Positions 25,266 through 33,505 of a DNA stretch of 64,000 nt are shown here, one piece after another. The notes beneath the pieces were generated by a model. The model saw nothing but the letters and a program-made list of their open reading frames with translations. It ran no database searches and was not told where the DNA came from. Numbering within the stretch: position 1 is the stretch's first letter; each line of letters opens with the position of its first letter. Source of the stretch: Candidatus Saccharimonadota bacterium (GTDB lineage Bacteria > Patescibacteriota > Saccharimonadia > Saccharimonadales > Saccharimonadaceae). The DNA lies in the NCBI GenBank assembly GCA_028286365.1, contig JAQBRR010000002.1, positions 106,165 through 170,164 on the forward strand. Direction: 5' to 3'. Both the position numbers and the translations under genes were made by a program.

Positions 25266-25375
25266 TCTGACTTTATAATCTTCCTTCAACCGACCACTTC
25301 CGCAGTGTTCACTAAAGTGTAACACTGCTCGCGTTACGCTTTTAGCCTGTTTCGTGAAGATTATAAACTCAGATT
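25264..25375. ncRNA. Structured element C, long palindrome between convergent genes
   Basis: Two 20-nt arms (25264-25283 and 25356-25375) are complementary at 19 of 20 positions. Inside, GCAGTGTT (25302-25309) pairs with AACACTGC (25321-25328), with CACT/AGTG in the loop. Behind the inner hairpin comes CGCTTTTAG, similar to CGCTTTA(G/T)G at the same place in elements A and B, but the rest of the sequence is not alike. The arms reach from the GT4 stop codon to one base before the hydrolase stop codon. Either a bidirectional terminator or a distant relative of A and B. Confidence 0.5.
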
Positions 25376-25376
25376 G

Positions 25377-26162
25377 CTATTTACGATTAGTAAAATTCTT
25401 AATTGCATCTGCTACTTGGTCTGGTGTTTCGTAGTGAGTTAAATGCCCTACTTTTTTGATCACATGCAACTTGCCGTCAGAAAACATTTCAACAAGCTCT
25501 TTTTGTTTGTGAAGCGGTGTGATGTCATCATTGGCCCCGACAATTAGGAGGGTTGGAACGCTAATATCGCCAGCCGTCTCACGAACGTTGTGGCTAACAG
25601 ATGTGGTAAATGACTCTGAAAGTGATTTCTTGTCATGGAAGAGGCTAAAATAACGGAAATGTTGGTTATGAATATACGCGCGTACTGCCTTGTCTTTGGT
25701 TTTGGTCATTGAGAGCGTGACGATAACAACGACTGGCTTAGCGGCGAGCCATTTATTGGCAATACGAGTCGGGAGTTTGCGTCCGACCCAGTAATAGAAT
25801 AATGCTAGTTGCGTGAGCACAGCACGTGGTCCCTCAAGTGCCGGTGCACCAATGGGATTGACGAGGATCAACTTTTCAATTGTCTTCGGGTATTTGGCGG
25901 CATAGGCAGCGGTTATGATACTGCCGAATGAATGCCCCAATAGGATAGGTGGTTTTTTTAGATTCTGGCGTTCTATAAGGTTATGTAACCACAAGACATA
26001 GGCATCCAGATCATAGGATGGAAGTGACTCGCCTTCCGCAAAACCCGGAAGATCAGGAATCGTCAGGTTGTATTCAGGTAATTGCTCCGCTATAAGTTGC
26101 AGTCCGTGATGTGTTCCACGAAAGCCGTGGATCATGATGATAGTTTTTTTTGTCGCCGTCAT
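25377..26162 (-). CDS. Alpha/beta-hydrolase
   Basis: 261 aa. MIHGFRGTHHGLQLIAEQL (oxyanion loop HG), nucleophile Ser in LGHSFGS, acid Asp in VGANDDITPL and His in KKVGHLTHYE give the complete Ser-Asp-His triad of the fold. Substrate unknown; esterase, lipase or haloperoxidase-like enzymes share this pattern. TATACT 8 nt before the ATG, no Shine-Dalgarno. Confidence 0.85.
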   Translation of the reverse strand: MTATKKTIIMIHGFRGTHHGLQLIAEQLPEYNLTIPDLPGFAEGESLPSYDLDAYVLWLHNLIERQNLKKPPILLGHSFGSIITAAYAAKYPKTIEKLILVNPIGAPALEGPRAVLTQLALFYYWVGRKLPTRIANKWLAAKPVVVIVTLSMTKTKDKAVRAYIHNQHFRYFSLFHDKKSLSESFTTSVSHNVRETAGDISVPTLLIVGANDDITPLHKQKELVEMFSDGKLHVIKKVGHLTHYETPDQVADAIKNFTNRK

Positions 26163-26170
26163 TACAATTT

Positions 26171-26176
26171 AGTATA
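26171..26176 (-). promoter_or_regulatory. -10 box of the alpha/beta-hydrolase gene
   Basis: TATACT on the minus strand, 8 nt before the ATG at 26162. Confidence 0.55.
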
Positions 26177-26200
26177 GCCTAACACTCCGTGGATGTGTTG

Positions 26201-26731
26201 TTACGGTGATTTTCGAAATTTAATGTCGTCAGCTGCTGCTTGCAGTTCAATTACTGCTTGCACTTCTGGAAACTGTTTGATGTACTCAAATGCAGTATGT
26301 CCAATTTCCGCATCAGATCCTCCACTCTCAGCTATATGTTTGCAGATGCCAAAGAGAAAATCTGCTTCGCGGTTGTATCCTTGTTGATCTAATGCATCAT
26401 ACATACTTGACGCGATCTTATCAATTCGGAGTTCTATATCGTCAGACATTTCTTCAAGAGGACTATATGAATCTTCAGTAGGTGGCATGGATCGTATTGT
26501 GAGGAGTAACCCTTGTTTGGCTAGTCCGTCGTCGATTCTTCCATGTGATCTAAACAGGTTTGTTTTATCGATAACATTGTTGGGTTGAGATGATATAGAG
26601 ACCGGCTCTGCCCCTGGTAAATAAAAAACGGGCGCAAGTGCGCCCGGTTGTATATTAAGATTTCGGAGTCGAGATAGTGTATCGTTTTCGACAAATCGCT
26701 TGCTTGCTTCGATGATCCCAACGTGTCCCAT
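26201..26731 (-). CDS. Hypothetical protein with a terminator-like hairpin in its ORF
   Basis: 176 aa from MGHVGIIEAS, chosen because TTTAAT lies 6 nt upstream; an ATG at 26746 is the alternative. Not recognised. The C-terminal 100 residues are helical and acidic (MSDDIELRIDKIASSMYDALDQQGY...). About 28 codons from the start the gene contains a perfect GC-rich hairpin followed by a T-run, exactly like an intrinsic terminator. Either expression is attenuated, or the real gene starts downstream and the first codons are a leader. Confidence 0.5.
   Translation of the reverse strand: MGHVGIIEASKRFVENDTLSRLRNLNIQPGALAPVFYLPGAEPVSISSQPNNVIDKTNLFRSHGRIDDGLAKQGLLLTIRSMPPTEDSYSPLEEMSDDIELRIDKIASSMYDALDQQGYNREADFLFGICKHIAESGGSDAEIGHTAFEYIKQFPEVQAVIELQAAADDIKFRKSP
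26621..26648 (-). terminator. Intrinsic terminator-like hairpin inside an ORF
   Basis: On the minus strand CGGGCGC pairs with GCGCCCG over a 4-nt loop (ACTT) and is followed by TTTTTTAT. It encodes part of PGALAPVFY in the 26201-26731 frame. Stem strength and U-tract are those of a textbook Rho-independent terminator. Confidence 0.6.
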
Positions 26732-26737
26732 GTCTGT

Positions 26738-26743
26738 ATTAAA
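26738..26743 (-). promoter_or_regulatory. -10 box of the 176-aa gene
   Basis: TTTAAT on the minus strand, 6 nt before the ATG at 26731. Confidence 0.4.
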
Positions 26744-26818
26744 CAACTATTTAGTTTTCTATACAAGAACATTATTTATTTTGTCCGCAGACTATCAAAT
26801 CACCCCTATAAATGGTAG

Positions 26819-26824
26819 TATTAT
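26819..26824 (+). promoter_or_regulatory. -10 box of the ABC-F gene
   Basis: TATTAT, 6 nt before the ATG at 26831; leaderless type. Confidence 0.5.
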
Positions 26825-26830
26825 ACAGAT

Positions 26831-28483
26831 ATGATCGCTGACATTACCGTTACTGAAAAATCCTTTGGTCCCAAAGTCTTAATGAGTGGGATTAAGTTTA
26901 GTATCGATGATGGTGAAAAAGTCGGTGTGATCGGTCGTAATGGTGTTGGTAAATCTACTTTGTTTAATGTCCTAGCTGGAACTGACAAAGATTTTACCGG
27001 CGACATTATCTATAAACGAGGAACGGTCATTGTTGCGACGGCGCAAGAACACCATGACATGGGAGACACGACCGTTCTTCAATACGTTCTGCAGGGTCTT
27101 CCAGAGTACAGTGACCTGAGCCATATCATAGAGTCCTATCCCCTGACGATGGGTGATGATATGAAACTGATCGATGAGTATACTCAGGCCTTGATGCGCT
27201 TTGACGATAAGGGCTTTTATCAGATCGAGGAGCAGATTGAACGTGAACTTGATAACTTTCAACTACCTGGTATTGCTCATCGTCCCTTCTCTACTCTATC
27301 TGGTGGACAGAAGCGTCTGGTTGAGGTGGTTAAGGTCATGCATAGTGATGCACATTTGGCACTGGTCGATGAACCGACCAACCATATGGACTACATTGCC
27401 AAGGCGCAGTATATCGAGTGGATGAAAACTGCCCGCGAAGCGATGCTCGTGATTACTCATGATCGTGACGTTCTGCGTGAAGTGGATCGGATTGTTGAAC
27501 TAAAAGATGGCGACAGTGTCAGCTATAAGGGTAATTATGATGCTTACTTGAAGCAAAATGCGGTTAGTACCGGTAGTCAGATGAATGACTTTGAGATGGT
27601 TGAGAAGCGTATTGTGAATTTAAAGGCCAAGGTTATTGATTACCAAAGGTTGAAGGAAAAATCACGTAATCCATCAACAATCCAAAAGTTCAAACGTCTT
27701 GAGGAGACTTCACGTAAAGAGCTGGCTGAGCTGCAAGCGAAGGAAAAGCCAACCTTTTGGATTGATAAGGAATCAGCGGCAAATCTTAACTACAAAGTTG
27801 CGGCGCAATATGATAAGTTCAAGGCCAAGAATATTCGCATGAATATGAAGGATGATGAATCTCGTAGCAAGCACGTGCTGGTGACGGCTCGTGACCTATC
27901 ACTTGGATACGGTGAAGCCCCGCTATTTAACGGTATTAATATTGATCTTCGTGAAGGTGAATCATTAGAACTTCGAGGACGTAACGGTGCTGGTAAGACG
28001 ACACTGATTAAATACTTGTTAAAAGGTCTTACTCCACAGCCCGAAATTAAATGTTTTGATGGTGAACTGACGCTTGATCAACATGTTCGCATTGGTGTGT
28101 ATGAACAAGAGGTCTCACCGACTTACTTCAATTTGTCGCTTGAGGAAGCCATCGAGAAAATGTATTTGGATCGTAATCTCTCAATCTCAACGACTAAAAT
28201 TCGTAACCTACTCAGTGATTATCTGTTTACTGAGGGCGATGGCAAAACTCCTGTATCGAGGCTTTCTGGTGGGCAAAAAGCTCGTTTTCAGCTAATCTCT
28301 ATGCTCGCCAATGAGCCACAACTATTAATCCTCGATGAGCCAACGAACCACCTTGATCTTCCAAGTATTGAGGAGTTAGAAACAGCGCTCGGCAAATACG
28401 CTGGCGCTGTTATCTATGTAAGTCACGATGGATACTTCCGACACGCACTCGGTGGAGATGTGTTACAAGTGGGTGCTGCTTAG
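26831..28483 (+). CDS. ABC-F family ATPase
   Basis: 550 aa, two ABC domains in tandem and no membrane segment. First domain: Walker A GRNGVGKST, signature LSGGQKRLVEV, Walker B LALVDEPTNHMD. Second: GRNGAGKTT, LSGGQKARFQL, LLILDEPTNHLD. Between them (about 240-330) is the charged coiled-coil P-site tRNA interaction motif. ABC-F proteins act on ribosomes as translation factors (EttA, Uup) or give antibiotic resistance; which type this is cannot be told here. Confidence 0.93.
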   Translation: MIADITVTEKSFGPKVLMSGIKFSIDDGEKVGVIGRNGVGKSTLFNVLAGTDKDFTGDIIYKRGTVIVATAQEHHDMGDTTVLQYVLQGLPEYSDLSHIIESYPLTMGDDMKLIDEYTQALMRFDDKGFYQIEEQIERELDNFQLPGIAHRPFSTLSGGQKRLVEVVKVMHSDAHLALVDEPTNHMDYIAKAQYIEWMKTAREAMLVITHDRDVLREVDRIVELKDGDSVSYKGNYDAYLKQNAVSTGSQMNDFEMVEKRIVNLKAKVIDYQRLKEKSRNPSTIQKFKRLEETSRKELAELQAKEKPTFWIDKESAANLNYKVAAQYDKFKAKNIRMNMKDDESRSKHVLVTARDLSLGYGEAPLFNGINIDLREGESLELRGRNGAGKTTLIKYLLKGLTPQPEIKCFDGELTLDQHVRIGVYEQEVSPTYFNLSLEEAIEKMYLDRNLSISTTKIRNLLSDYLFTEGDGKTPVSRLSGGQKARFQLISMLANEPQLLILDEPTNHLDLPSIEELETALGKYAGAVIYVSHDGYFRHALGGDVLQVGAA

Positions 28484-28761
28484 ACAGCGACTGGCTGAAT
28501 CGCGTGCTTTTTGATGGCGTCTTGGATCTTTGGACGATCAAAACCAAGGATGATATCGCCAGCAATATCAGTAACTGGCACACCGGTGTAGTTACCACCG
28601 TTCTTTTCGAGTAGTTCGTCGTAAGCCTCTTTATCTGCTTCGACGTCCTTGGCAACGTACGGAATACCGAGTTTATCAAGCCACTGCATTTCTGTGTGAC
28701 AGAATGCGCACCAGCTAGTGCTGTAAATCGTAATTCCGCCTGATTTAATCGCTTTACTCAT
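28480..28761 (-). CDS. Glutaredoxin-like (mycoredoxin/NrdH type) protein
   Basis: 93 aa. ITIYSTSWCAFCHTEMQWLDKLGIPYVAKDVEAD has the redox motif CxFC (WCAFC), and GVPVTDIAGDIILGFDRPKIQDAI the cis-Pro region (GVPV) and glutathione-like pocket. Reduces disulfides, probably with thioredoxin reductase or mycothiol-like donors. Its stop shares TTAG with that of the convergent ABC-F gene. Confidence 0.9.
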   Translation of the reverse strand: MSKAIKSGGITIYSTSWCAFCHTEMQWLDKLGIPYVAKDVEADKEAYDELLEKNGGNYTGVPVTDIAGDIILGFDRPKIQDAIKKHAIQPVAV

Positions 28762-28851
28762 GGTATTTCCCCTTCTGTTGTTGTCTATTCACTATACATT
28801 ATACAGTAAAATTTGTGCCAGGTAAATACTATCCTACCATCTCGGTTATGG

Positions 28852-28857
28852 TATACT
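28852..28857 (+). promoter_or_regulatory. -10 box of the 907-aa surface protein gene
   Basis: TATACT about 44 nt before the ATG, so this gene has a real 5' leader. The leader holds a small hairpin (TTCGC 28867-28871 / GCGAA 28878-28882) directly followed by AAGGGG, a ribosome site that lies rather far (14 nt) from the ATG. Confidence 0.5.
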
Positions 28858-28901
28858 AAAATTAAATTCGCTGAGGGGCGAAAGGGGTTGAACAAAAATA
28901 G

Positions 28902-31625
28902 ATGCGCCAACTAGGAAACCAAAAAAATAAAAGAGGGTTTGCTCTACCCACGGTTTTGATCGCTTCTATTGTGATGCTAACGGTTCTTTTAGTGTCTGTA
29001 TCGAGCACTGAGGCTATTCGAACGTCTATTAGTGCCCAGTATTATGATCAACTTGCGCAGGCTGCTGGGGACGCCGGCGCTGCCTACGCACAGGCTTGCT
29101 TGAATGCAAGTGGTGGTGTTCCAGGCTGGAGCGACGCCAAACCTCTCATGCCTAATACAGATTGCAATGGTAACCCACTGGTTGCATGTACGACCTCGTC
29201 GGTTAACCCGCTCTGTTCTGTTACGCGTAACGGTAATGTACTGAGTAGCTTTAGCATTGGCTCGATCTCTGCAATTGATCCGTCTATTCTCGTTGTTGGC
29301 GGAGGTGGCGGTGGTGCGGGAGCCGGCTCAGGCGGTGGTGCGGGAGCCTATGTCTATAGCTCGGGTTTTTCACTTCACACTGGTGCGTACACCGTAGCAG
29401 TTGGTTCTGGTGGTTCTGGTGGTCCCGCCCCAGGTGATGGTACGAATGGAAATAATTCATCAATTCTGGATACTAGTTCAAACGGCCTGACGGCTCTTGG
29501 TGGCGGTGGTGGAAACTCACATCAGGATGGTAACGTTGCCGGAAGCAGTGGCGGTTCTGGCGGTGGTGGAAATATAACGACAGCTGGGAATATTCCTGGC
29601 GGGGGTGATGGTTTACAAGGTAACAACGGTGGCGCTGGCTACGTCAATAGTGGATGGACTGGTAACGATGGTGGTGGCGGTGGCGCTGGTGGTGTCGGTG
29701 CTGCAGGAGGTAACGCTGCCGGTACAGGAGCCGGTGGTATTGGTCTTGCGAATTCAATAACAGGCAGTAGCACATATTATGCGGGCGGTGGCGCAGGTGG
29801 CGAAATTAATTCAACTGCTGTTAGTAACCCTACCCTAGGTGGATTAGGCGGAGGTGGAAATGCTAACACTGACGCAGCAGGCAGTAATGCTGCAGCAAAC
29901 ACTGGTGGTGGTGGTGGTGGCGGATCATACAATGGTTCATATTTTATTGGTGGAAATGGTGGATCTGGTATCGTTGTTATCTCCTACCCTACTGGTTTGA
30001 TATCGGCAACCGGTGGAACAATAACGACATCGGGGAACAATACTATTCACAAATTTACGAGCGGTGGAACGTTTACTGTTAATACTATCGCGCCTAAGAC
30101 TATCCCAAACTCTGGATTTGTTGAGGTACTGCGTACCTCAAATAACGCAGTCTGGCGTACCTATAACCAGCCAGCTGCGCAACCAATCGTTGTACCTGAT
30201 CAGTGTTCGGGCGCGGCAGGTAGTATTTATGGCTGGAACAACGCAACAGTACGCTACCCAGCGTATATAATCTCTGATCTGACTGCACGTGCACTCAGTA
30301 TTGCGGATAGCGATCAAATTAATCCAGGCCCCAAATATTATCGAAAGGATTTTAGTGTCACAACTGCTGGAACGTATACGCTAACAACAGCGAGTCGAGA
30401 TGCAGTAAGCTGGTATTTAGATGGTAAGAGTCTGTTAGTATTTAATCGACAAAGTACAACTCCATACACTACATCGTTTAATCTGACTCCTGGTTGCCAT
30501 ACCCTGACCGTAAAGGCAGTTAATACTGGTATTGTGACTGATGCATCGGATTTCATGGGGTCGCTGAAGCTTAACGGAACTTCAACTCCTATTGTGGTGA
30601 CTGATGCATCGTGGCGTGTGAGTGCTGGCAACTTAGTCCAGTACTCTTCACCTAATTATTATGTTGATCCTACGTCATGGACAAATGCAATCAATGTACG
30701 TACTTCTATAGCGAGCGATGCAAGTTGGGCTGCATCATCCGGAGATTCTACTTCCTCCTTCATTGCATCTCCTTCGAATAACGTAGGTGGCGCATATCCA
30801 GCATCACAATGGACAGACTTTAGAGATGGTCATGATGTCGTCGTAGGTTCTAATACAGATGTGAGGGTCACCGTGCAATGTGACGACAACTGTATCGTCT
30901 ATATGGACGGTAATTCCATTATTAGTAATGCAGCTTGGAGTGCAGATTATTCAACGACGATCACTATACCAACAGGTACACATCATTTTGGCGTCTCATC
31001 ATATAATGGAGGTGTTGCGGCAAATGCAGGTGGCTTCTCTTTCTCTGCAGTAAGGATATCGGATGGTGCGGTGCTTACACATTCCGACACGTCGTGGCTA
31101 GGTGCTAATTATTGGAACTCGGTCGATCCGAACCCATATTCATATGATAATAACTTTTCGCCGAGTCCAGGTATGTTAAATCGGGGTGTCAATATATCGC
31201 CAGCATTTTCTACTTGGACTTTAAGTGGTGGAGCTACATATGATTCTACAACTGGGCAGATAACGCTCCCAACTTCAAGTGCATTAGCATCATCGCCTCT
31301 TATTCAAATTGACAAACCTAAATCGTTGTTTGACGGCGCAGATTTTTATCCAACCACCAGCGCAACAAACTTTAGCCCCGCGGGAGGCTTCTACACTCAG
31401 GCAAATTACTATGCTGGTGATGGGACGACGCCTGTAAATAATTCAGCCGGAAGTACGGCTAGTGGGTGCGCTCAATCACTGCCACTAAACACCTGGACAA
31501 CTAACGTGGCTTGTTCATACCCTGCTGCGGGTAACGTTGTATATTTAAAGATCTGGTTTGCTGGGAGCACTTCATGGGCAAGTCCTGGTATCGTAATTCG
31601 AAACCCTGTTATAACAATCAACTAA
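28902..31625 (+). CDS. Large glycine-rich PilX-like surface protein
   Basis: 907 aa. The N-terminus KKRGFALPTVLIASIVMLTVLLVSVSSTEA is a type IV prepilin-like signal (cleavage after RG, then FALPTVL and a hydrophobic helix) as in PilX-type minor pilins. Residues about 130-360 are extremely Gly-rich with runs of four to six Gly. The remainder has repeated beta modules, among them two PA14/tip-adhesin-like segments (FSVTTAGTYTLTTASRDAVSWYLDG..., VRVTVQCDDNCIVYMDGNSIISN...). Probably an exported adhesin or pilus-tip protein; substrate unknown. A single gene of 2.7 kb in a reduced genome suggests importance in host contact (inference). Confidence 0.75.
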   Translation: MRQLGNQKNKRGFALPTVLIASIVMLTVLLVSVSSTEAIRTSISAQYYDQLAQAAGDAGAAYAQACLNASGGVPGWSDAKPLMPNTDCNGNPLVACTTSSVNPLCSVTRNGNVLSSFSIGSISAIDPSILVVGGGGGGAGAGSGGGAGAYVYSSGFSLHTGAYTVAVGSGGSGGPAPGDGTNGNNSSILDTSSNGLTALGGGGGNSHQDGNVAGSSGGSGGGGNITTAGNIPGGGDGLQGNNGGAGYVNSGWTGNDGGGGGAGGVGAAGGNAAGTGAGGIGLANSITGSSTYYAGGGAGGEINSTAVSNPTLGGLGGGGNANTDAAGSNAAANTGGGGGGGSYNGSYFIGGNGGSGIVVISYPTGLISATGGTITTSGNNTIHKFTSGGTFTVNTIAPKTIPNSGFVEVLRTSNNAVWRTYNQPAAQPIVVPDQCSGAAGSIYGWNNATVRYPAYIISDLTARALSIADSDQINPGPKYYRKDFSVTTAGTYTLTTASRDAVSWYLDGKSLLVFNRQSTTPYTTSFNLTPGCHTLTVKAVNTGIVTDASDFMGSLKLNGTSTPIVVTDASWRVSAGNLVQYSSPNYYVDPTSWTNAINVRTSIASDASWAASSGDSTSSFIASPSNNVGGAYPASQWTDFRDGHDVVVGSNTDVRVTVQCDDNCIVYMDGNSIISNAAWSADYSTTITIPTGTHHFGVSSYNGGVAANAGGFSFSAVRISDGAVLTHSDTSWLGANYWNSVDPNPYSYDNNFSPSPGMLNRGVNISPAFSTWTLSGGATYDSTTGQITLPTSSALASSPLIQIDKPKSLFDGADFYPTTSATNFSPAGGFYTQANYYAGDGTTPVNNSAGSTASGCAQSLPLNTWTTNVACSYPAAGNVVYLKIWFAGSTSWASPGIVIRNPVITIN

Positions 31626-31653
31626 GTCACTGTACAGGAGGCTCCGCACCTGT

Positions 31654-31659
31654 TAAAAT
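31654..31659 (+). promoter_or_regulatory. -10 box of the atp operon
   Basis: TAAAAT, 10 nt before the ATG at 31670, in the only gap before the ATP synthase genes. Confidence 0.45.
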
Positions 31660-31669
31660 ACATAAAGAT

Positions 31670-31933
31670 ATGACTCAGTCGCCTCATGTAAACAAGAAGA
31701 CGATGACTCAGCCGCCTACGATGACGAGAGCGGCCATTTTATTGTTTTTCACAATTGCCGATACGACATGGCGGGCATTTGTACCAACTATTGGTGGAAC
31801 AGTCCTAGGTATTGCGCTCGATAATACCTTTCATACTGCCCCATTACTAACAACTATTATGATTATTGTCGGTTTTGCGTTGAGTATATTACTGATTGTC
31901 TTGCAGATTCGTAGCGTTAGGAGACAGCGATGA
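31670..31933 (+). CDS. AtpZ/AtpI-like two-helix membrane protein
   Basis: 87 aa. Two membrane helices (about 18-45 and 57-79); PTIGGTVLGIALDNTFHTAPLLTTIMIIVGFALSI matches the G..LG..LD pattern of AtpZ/AtpI proteins, which stand first in many atp operons and help c-ring assembly or Mg uptake. Its stop overlaps the atpB start (ATGA). The start is ATG 31670; an in-frame ATG at 31574 lies in the preceding gene and is rejected. Confidence 0.75.
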   Translation: MTQSPHVNKKTMTQPPTMTRAAILLFFTIADTTWRAFVPTIGGTVLGIALDNTFHTAPLLTTIMIIVGFALSILLIVLQIRSVRRQR

Positions 31934-32706
31934 ATCAATTTGCTGCCTTAGATCTGCAAGTGAGTATTGGCGCTCAAGAGATTTTTAAAATTGGTAGCTT
32001 TTCAGTTACTAATGCACTTCTTTGTGGTATCGCTGGCAGCTTGATTGCAATAATTGTACTCGTGTACACTGCCTTATCTGTTAAGCGCGGCTTTTATAAT
32101 CGTTTCGTCGGGTTGGTGCAATGGGTATTTGAGGGGCTGCTCAAGCAAATTAACGATATTCTCCCTGATAAAAAATTAGCGCGCAAGATGACTCCCCTCG
32201 CGATGACAGTATTTTTTGTCGTTATGTTTGATTATTGGCTGAGTGTTCTACCTGGCCTCGATACGATCAAAATAGCTGGCGTACCGATTCTGCGTAGTGT
32301 AACTGCTGACCTTAACTTTACATTGGCGCTGGCAATTATCACGGTAGTAACTGTACAAATCTACGCAGTTAAATATCTTGGTGTGTTCGGTAACATCAAG
32401 CGCTATATTCGTAATCCGTTAAAAAGTCCTATCGGCGCATTTGAAGGTGCGCTTGAGATTATCGGTGAGTTTAGTCGTGGCCTAGCACTCGCTCTGCGTT
32501 TGTTTGGTAACGCTTTTGCTGGTGAGATCTTGCTGATTGTTATTGGACTTCTCGCAAGTTACGCTGCAACCGTTGTCCTACCATTCTTTATGATCTTTGA
32601 GCTATTTATCGGCTTTATTCAAGCGTATGTGTTTTTCGTGTTGGTTCTCATTTTCACCTCATTAGCGGTCAGCCACGGGGGTGAGCACAGTGAAGAGCCG
32701 GCGTAA
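31930..32706 (+). CDS. atpB: ATP synthase F0 subunit a
   Basis: 258 aa, five to six membrane helices. The helix GEFSRGLALALRLFGNAFAGEILL contains the essential Arg (ALRLFGN) that faces the c-ring carboxylate. Part of the proton channel. First F0 subunit of the operon a-c-b-delta-alpha-gamma-beta-epsilon, the usual bacterial order. Confidence 0.95.
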   Translation: MNQFAALDLQVSIGAQEIFKIGSFSVTNALLCGIAGSLIAIIVLVYTALSVKRGFYNRFVGLVQWVFEGLLKQINDILPDKKLARKMTPLAMTVFFVVMFDYWLSVLPGLDTIKIAGVPILRSVTADLNFTLALAIITVVTVQIYAVKYLGVFGNIKRYIRNPLKSPIGAFEGALEIIGEFSRGLALALRLFGNAFAGEILLIVIGLLASYAATVVLPFFMIFELFIGFIQAYVFFVLVLIFTSLAVSHGGEHSEEPA

Positions 32707-32714
32707 AAGCATGT

Positions 32715-32720
32715 TATAAT
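32715..32720 (+). promoter_or_regulatory. Internal -10 box before atpE
   Basis: TATAAT in the 38-bp gap between atpB and atpE, followed by AAGGAG 5 nt before the atpE ATG: possible extra promoter plus the strongest ribosome site of the operon. Confidence 0.4.
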
Positions 32721-32744
32721 TAAGGTAATAAAAAAGGAGAATTC

Positions 32745-32960
32745 ATGAATCAATTAGCATTTGTACTGGGCTATGCCCTTCCAGCACTCGGCGCAGCCGT
32801 TGGTATTGGTATTATTGGAGCCGGCGCCCTGAACGCGTTTGGCCGTAACCCAGAGAAGTTGCCTGATATCCGTACTCTTATGATCTTGGCGATCGTGTTT
32901 GCCGACTCATTGGCTTTCATCGGTATCATTGTCTCAATTATCTCAAAGTTCCTCAGTTAG
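32745..32960 (+). CDS. atpE: ATP synthase F0 subunit c
   Basis: 71 aa, two-helix hairpin. The first helix has the GxGxxGxG packing motif (GIGIIGAG), the polar loop is RNPEKLP, and the ion-binding carboxylate in helix two is Asp54 (VFADSLAF). The Gln in helix one that marks sodium-binding rings is absent (Asn30 near the end), so proton coupling is more likely. Asp instead of the more common Glu is as in E. coli. Confidence 0.95.
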   Translation: MNQLAFVLGYALPALGAAVGIGIIGAGALNAFGRNPEKLPDIRTLMILAIVFADSLAFIGIIVSIISKFLS

Positions 32961-32970
32961 GCGACATTCG

Positions 32971-33501
32971 GTGCAACCTTTGACACAATTCGCGACAACA
33001 ACCAACGGGAACGTCTTTACGAGCCTTGGTATTGACTGGCAGATGCTGATTTTACAGATCGTTGCATTCCTTATATTGGTGTTCATTCTTGGTAAGTATG
33101 TCTATCCTTGGCTGATTAAATCAGTTGATGAGCGCCAAGCCAATATTGAAGCTGCCAATAAAGCAGCATCTGAAGCACAGTCGGCTGCAGTTGACGCTGA
33201 AGCTCGCGTTGAGAAATTACTAAAAATTGCTCGAGACGAAGCAGCTGATATCGTTGCGACTGCTAAATTAGAGTCTGCTGCTGCCCTATCTGCGAGTGAA
33301 GAAAAAGCCAAGAAGCGTTCGGAACAAATTGTTGCTGACGCTCAGGGTGAGATTCAAAAAGAAGTTGTCGCGGCTAAAAAAGCTCTTCACAACGAAACAC
33401 TTGAGCTCGTCGCACTTGCAACTGAAAAAGTTGTCGGTAAGGCTGTGAGTAGCAAGATTGATGAGTCGCTAATCACTGACTCACTCAAGGCGGTTAAATA
33501 A
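32971..33501 (+). CDS. atpF: ATP synthase F0 subunit b
   Basis: 176 aa from the GTG at 32971, 10 bp after atpE. One N-terminal membrane helix (WQMLILQIVAFLILVFILGKYVYPWL), then a long Ala/Glu/Lys-rich coiled coil that forms the peripheral stalk. The earlier in-frame ATG at 32899 lies inside atpE and is rejected. Confidence 0.9.
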   Translation: MQPLTQFATTTNGNVFTSLGIDWQMLILQIVAFLILVFILGKYVYPWLIKSVDERQANIEAANKAASEAQSAAVDAEARVEKLLKIARDEAADIVATAKLESAAALSASEEKAKKRSEQIVADAQGEIQKEVVAAKKALHNETLELVALATEKVVGKAVSSKIDESLITDSLKAVK

Positions 33502-33505
33502 CGTC

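Noticed and set aside
32745-32960. Sodium-type c subunit
   Set aside because: The Gln in helix one and the Glu-Ser/Thr motif of sodium rings are missing; Asp54 fits proton coupling.
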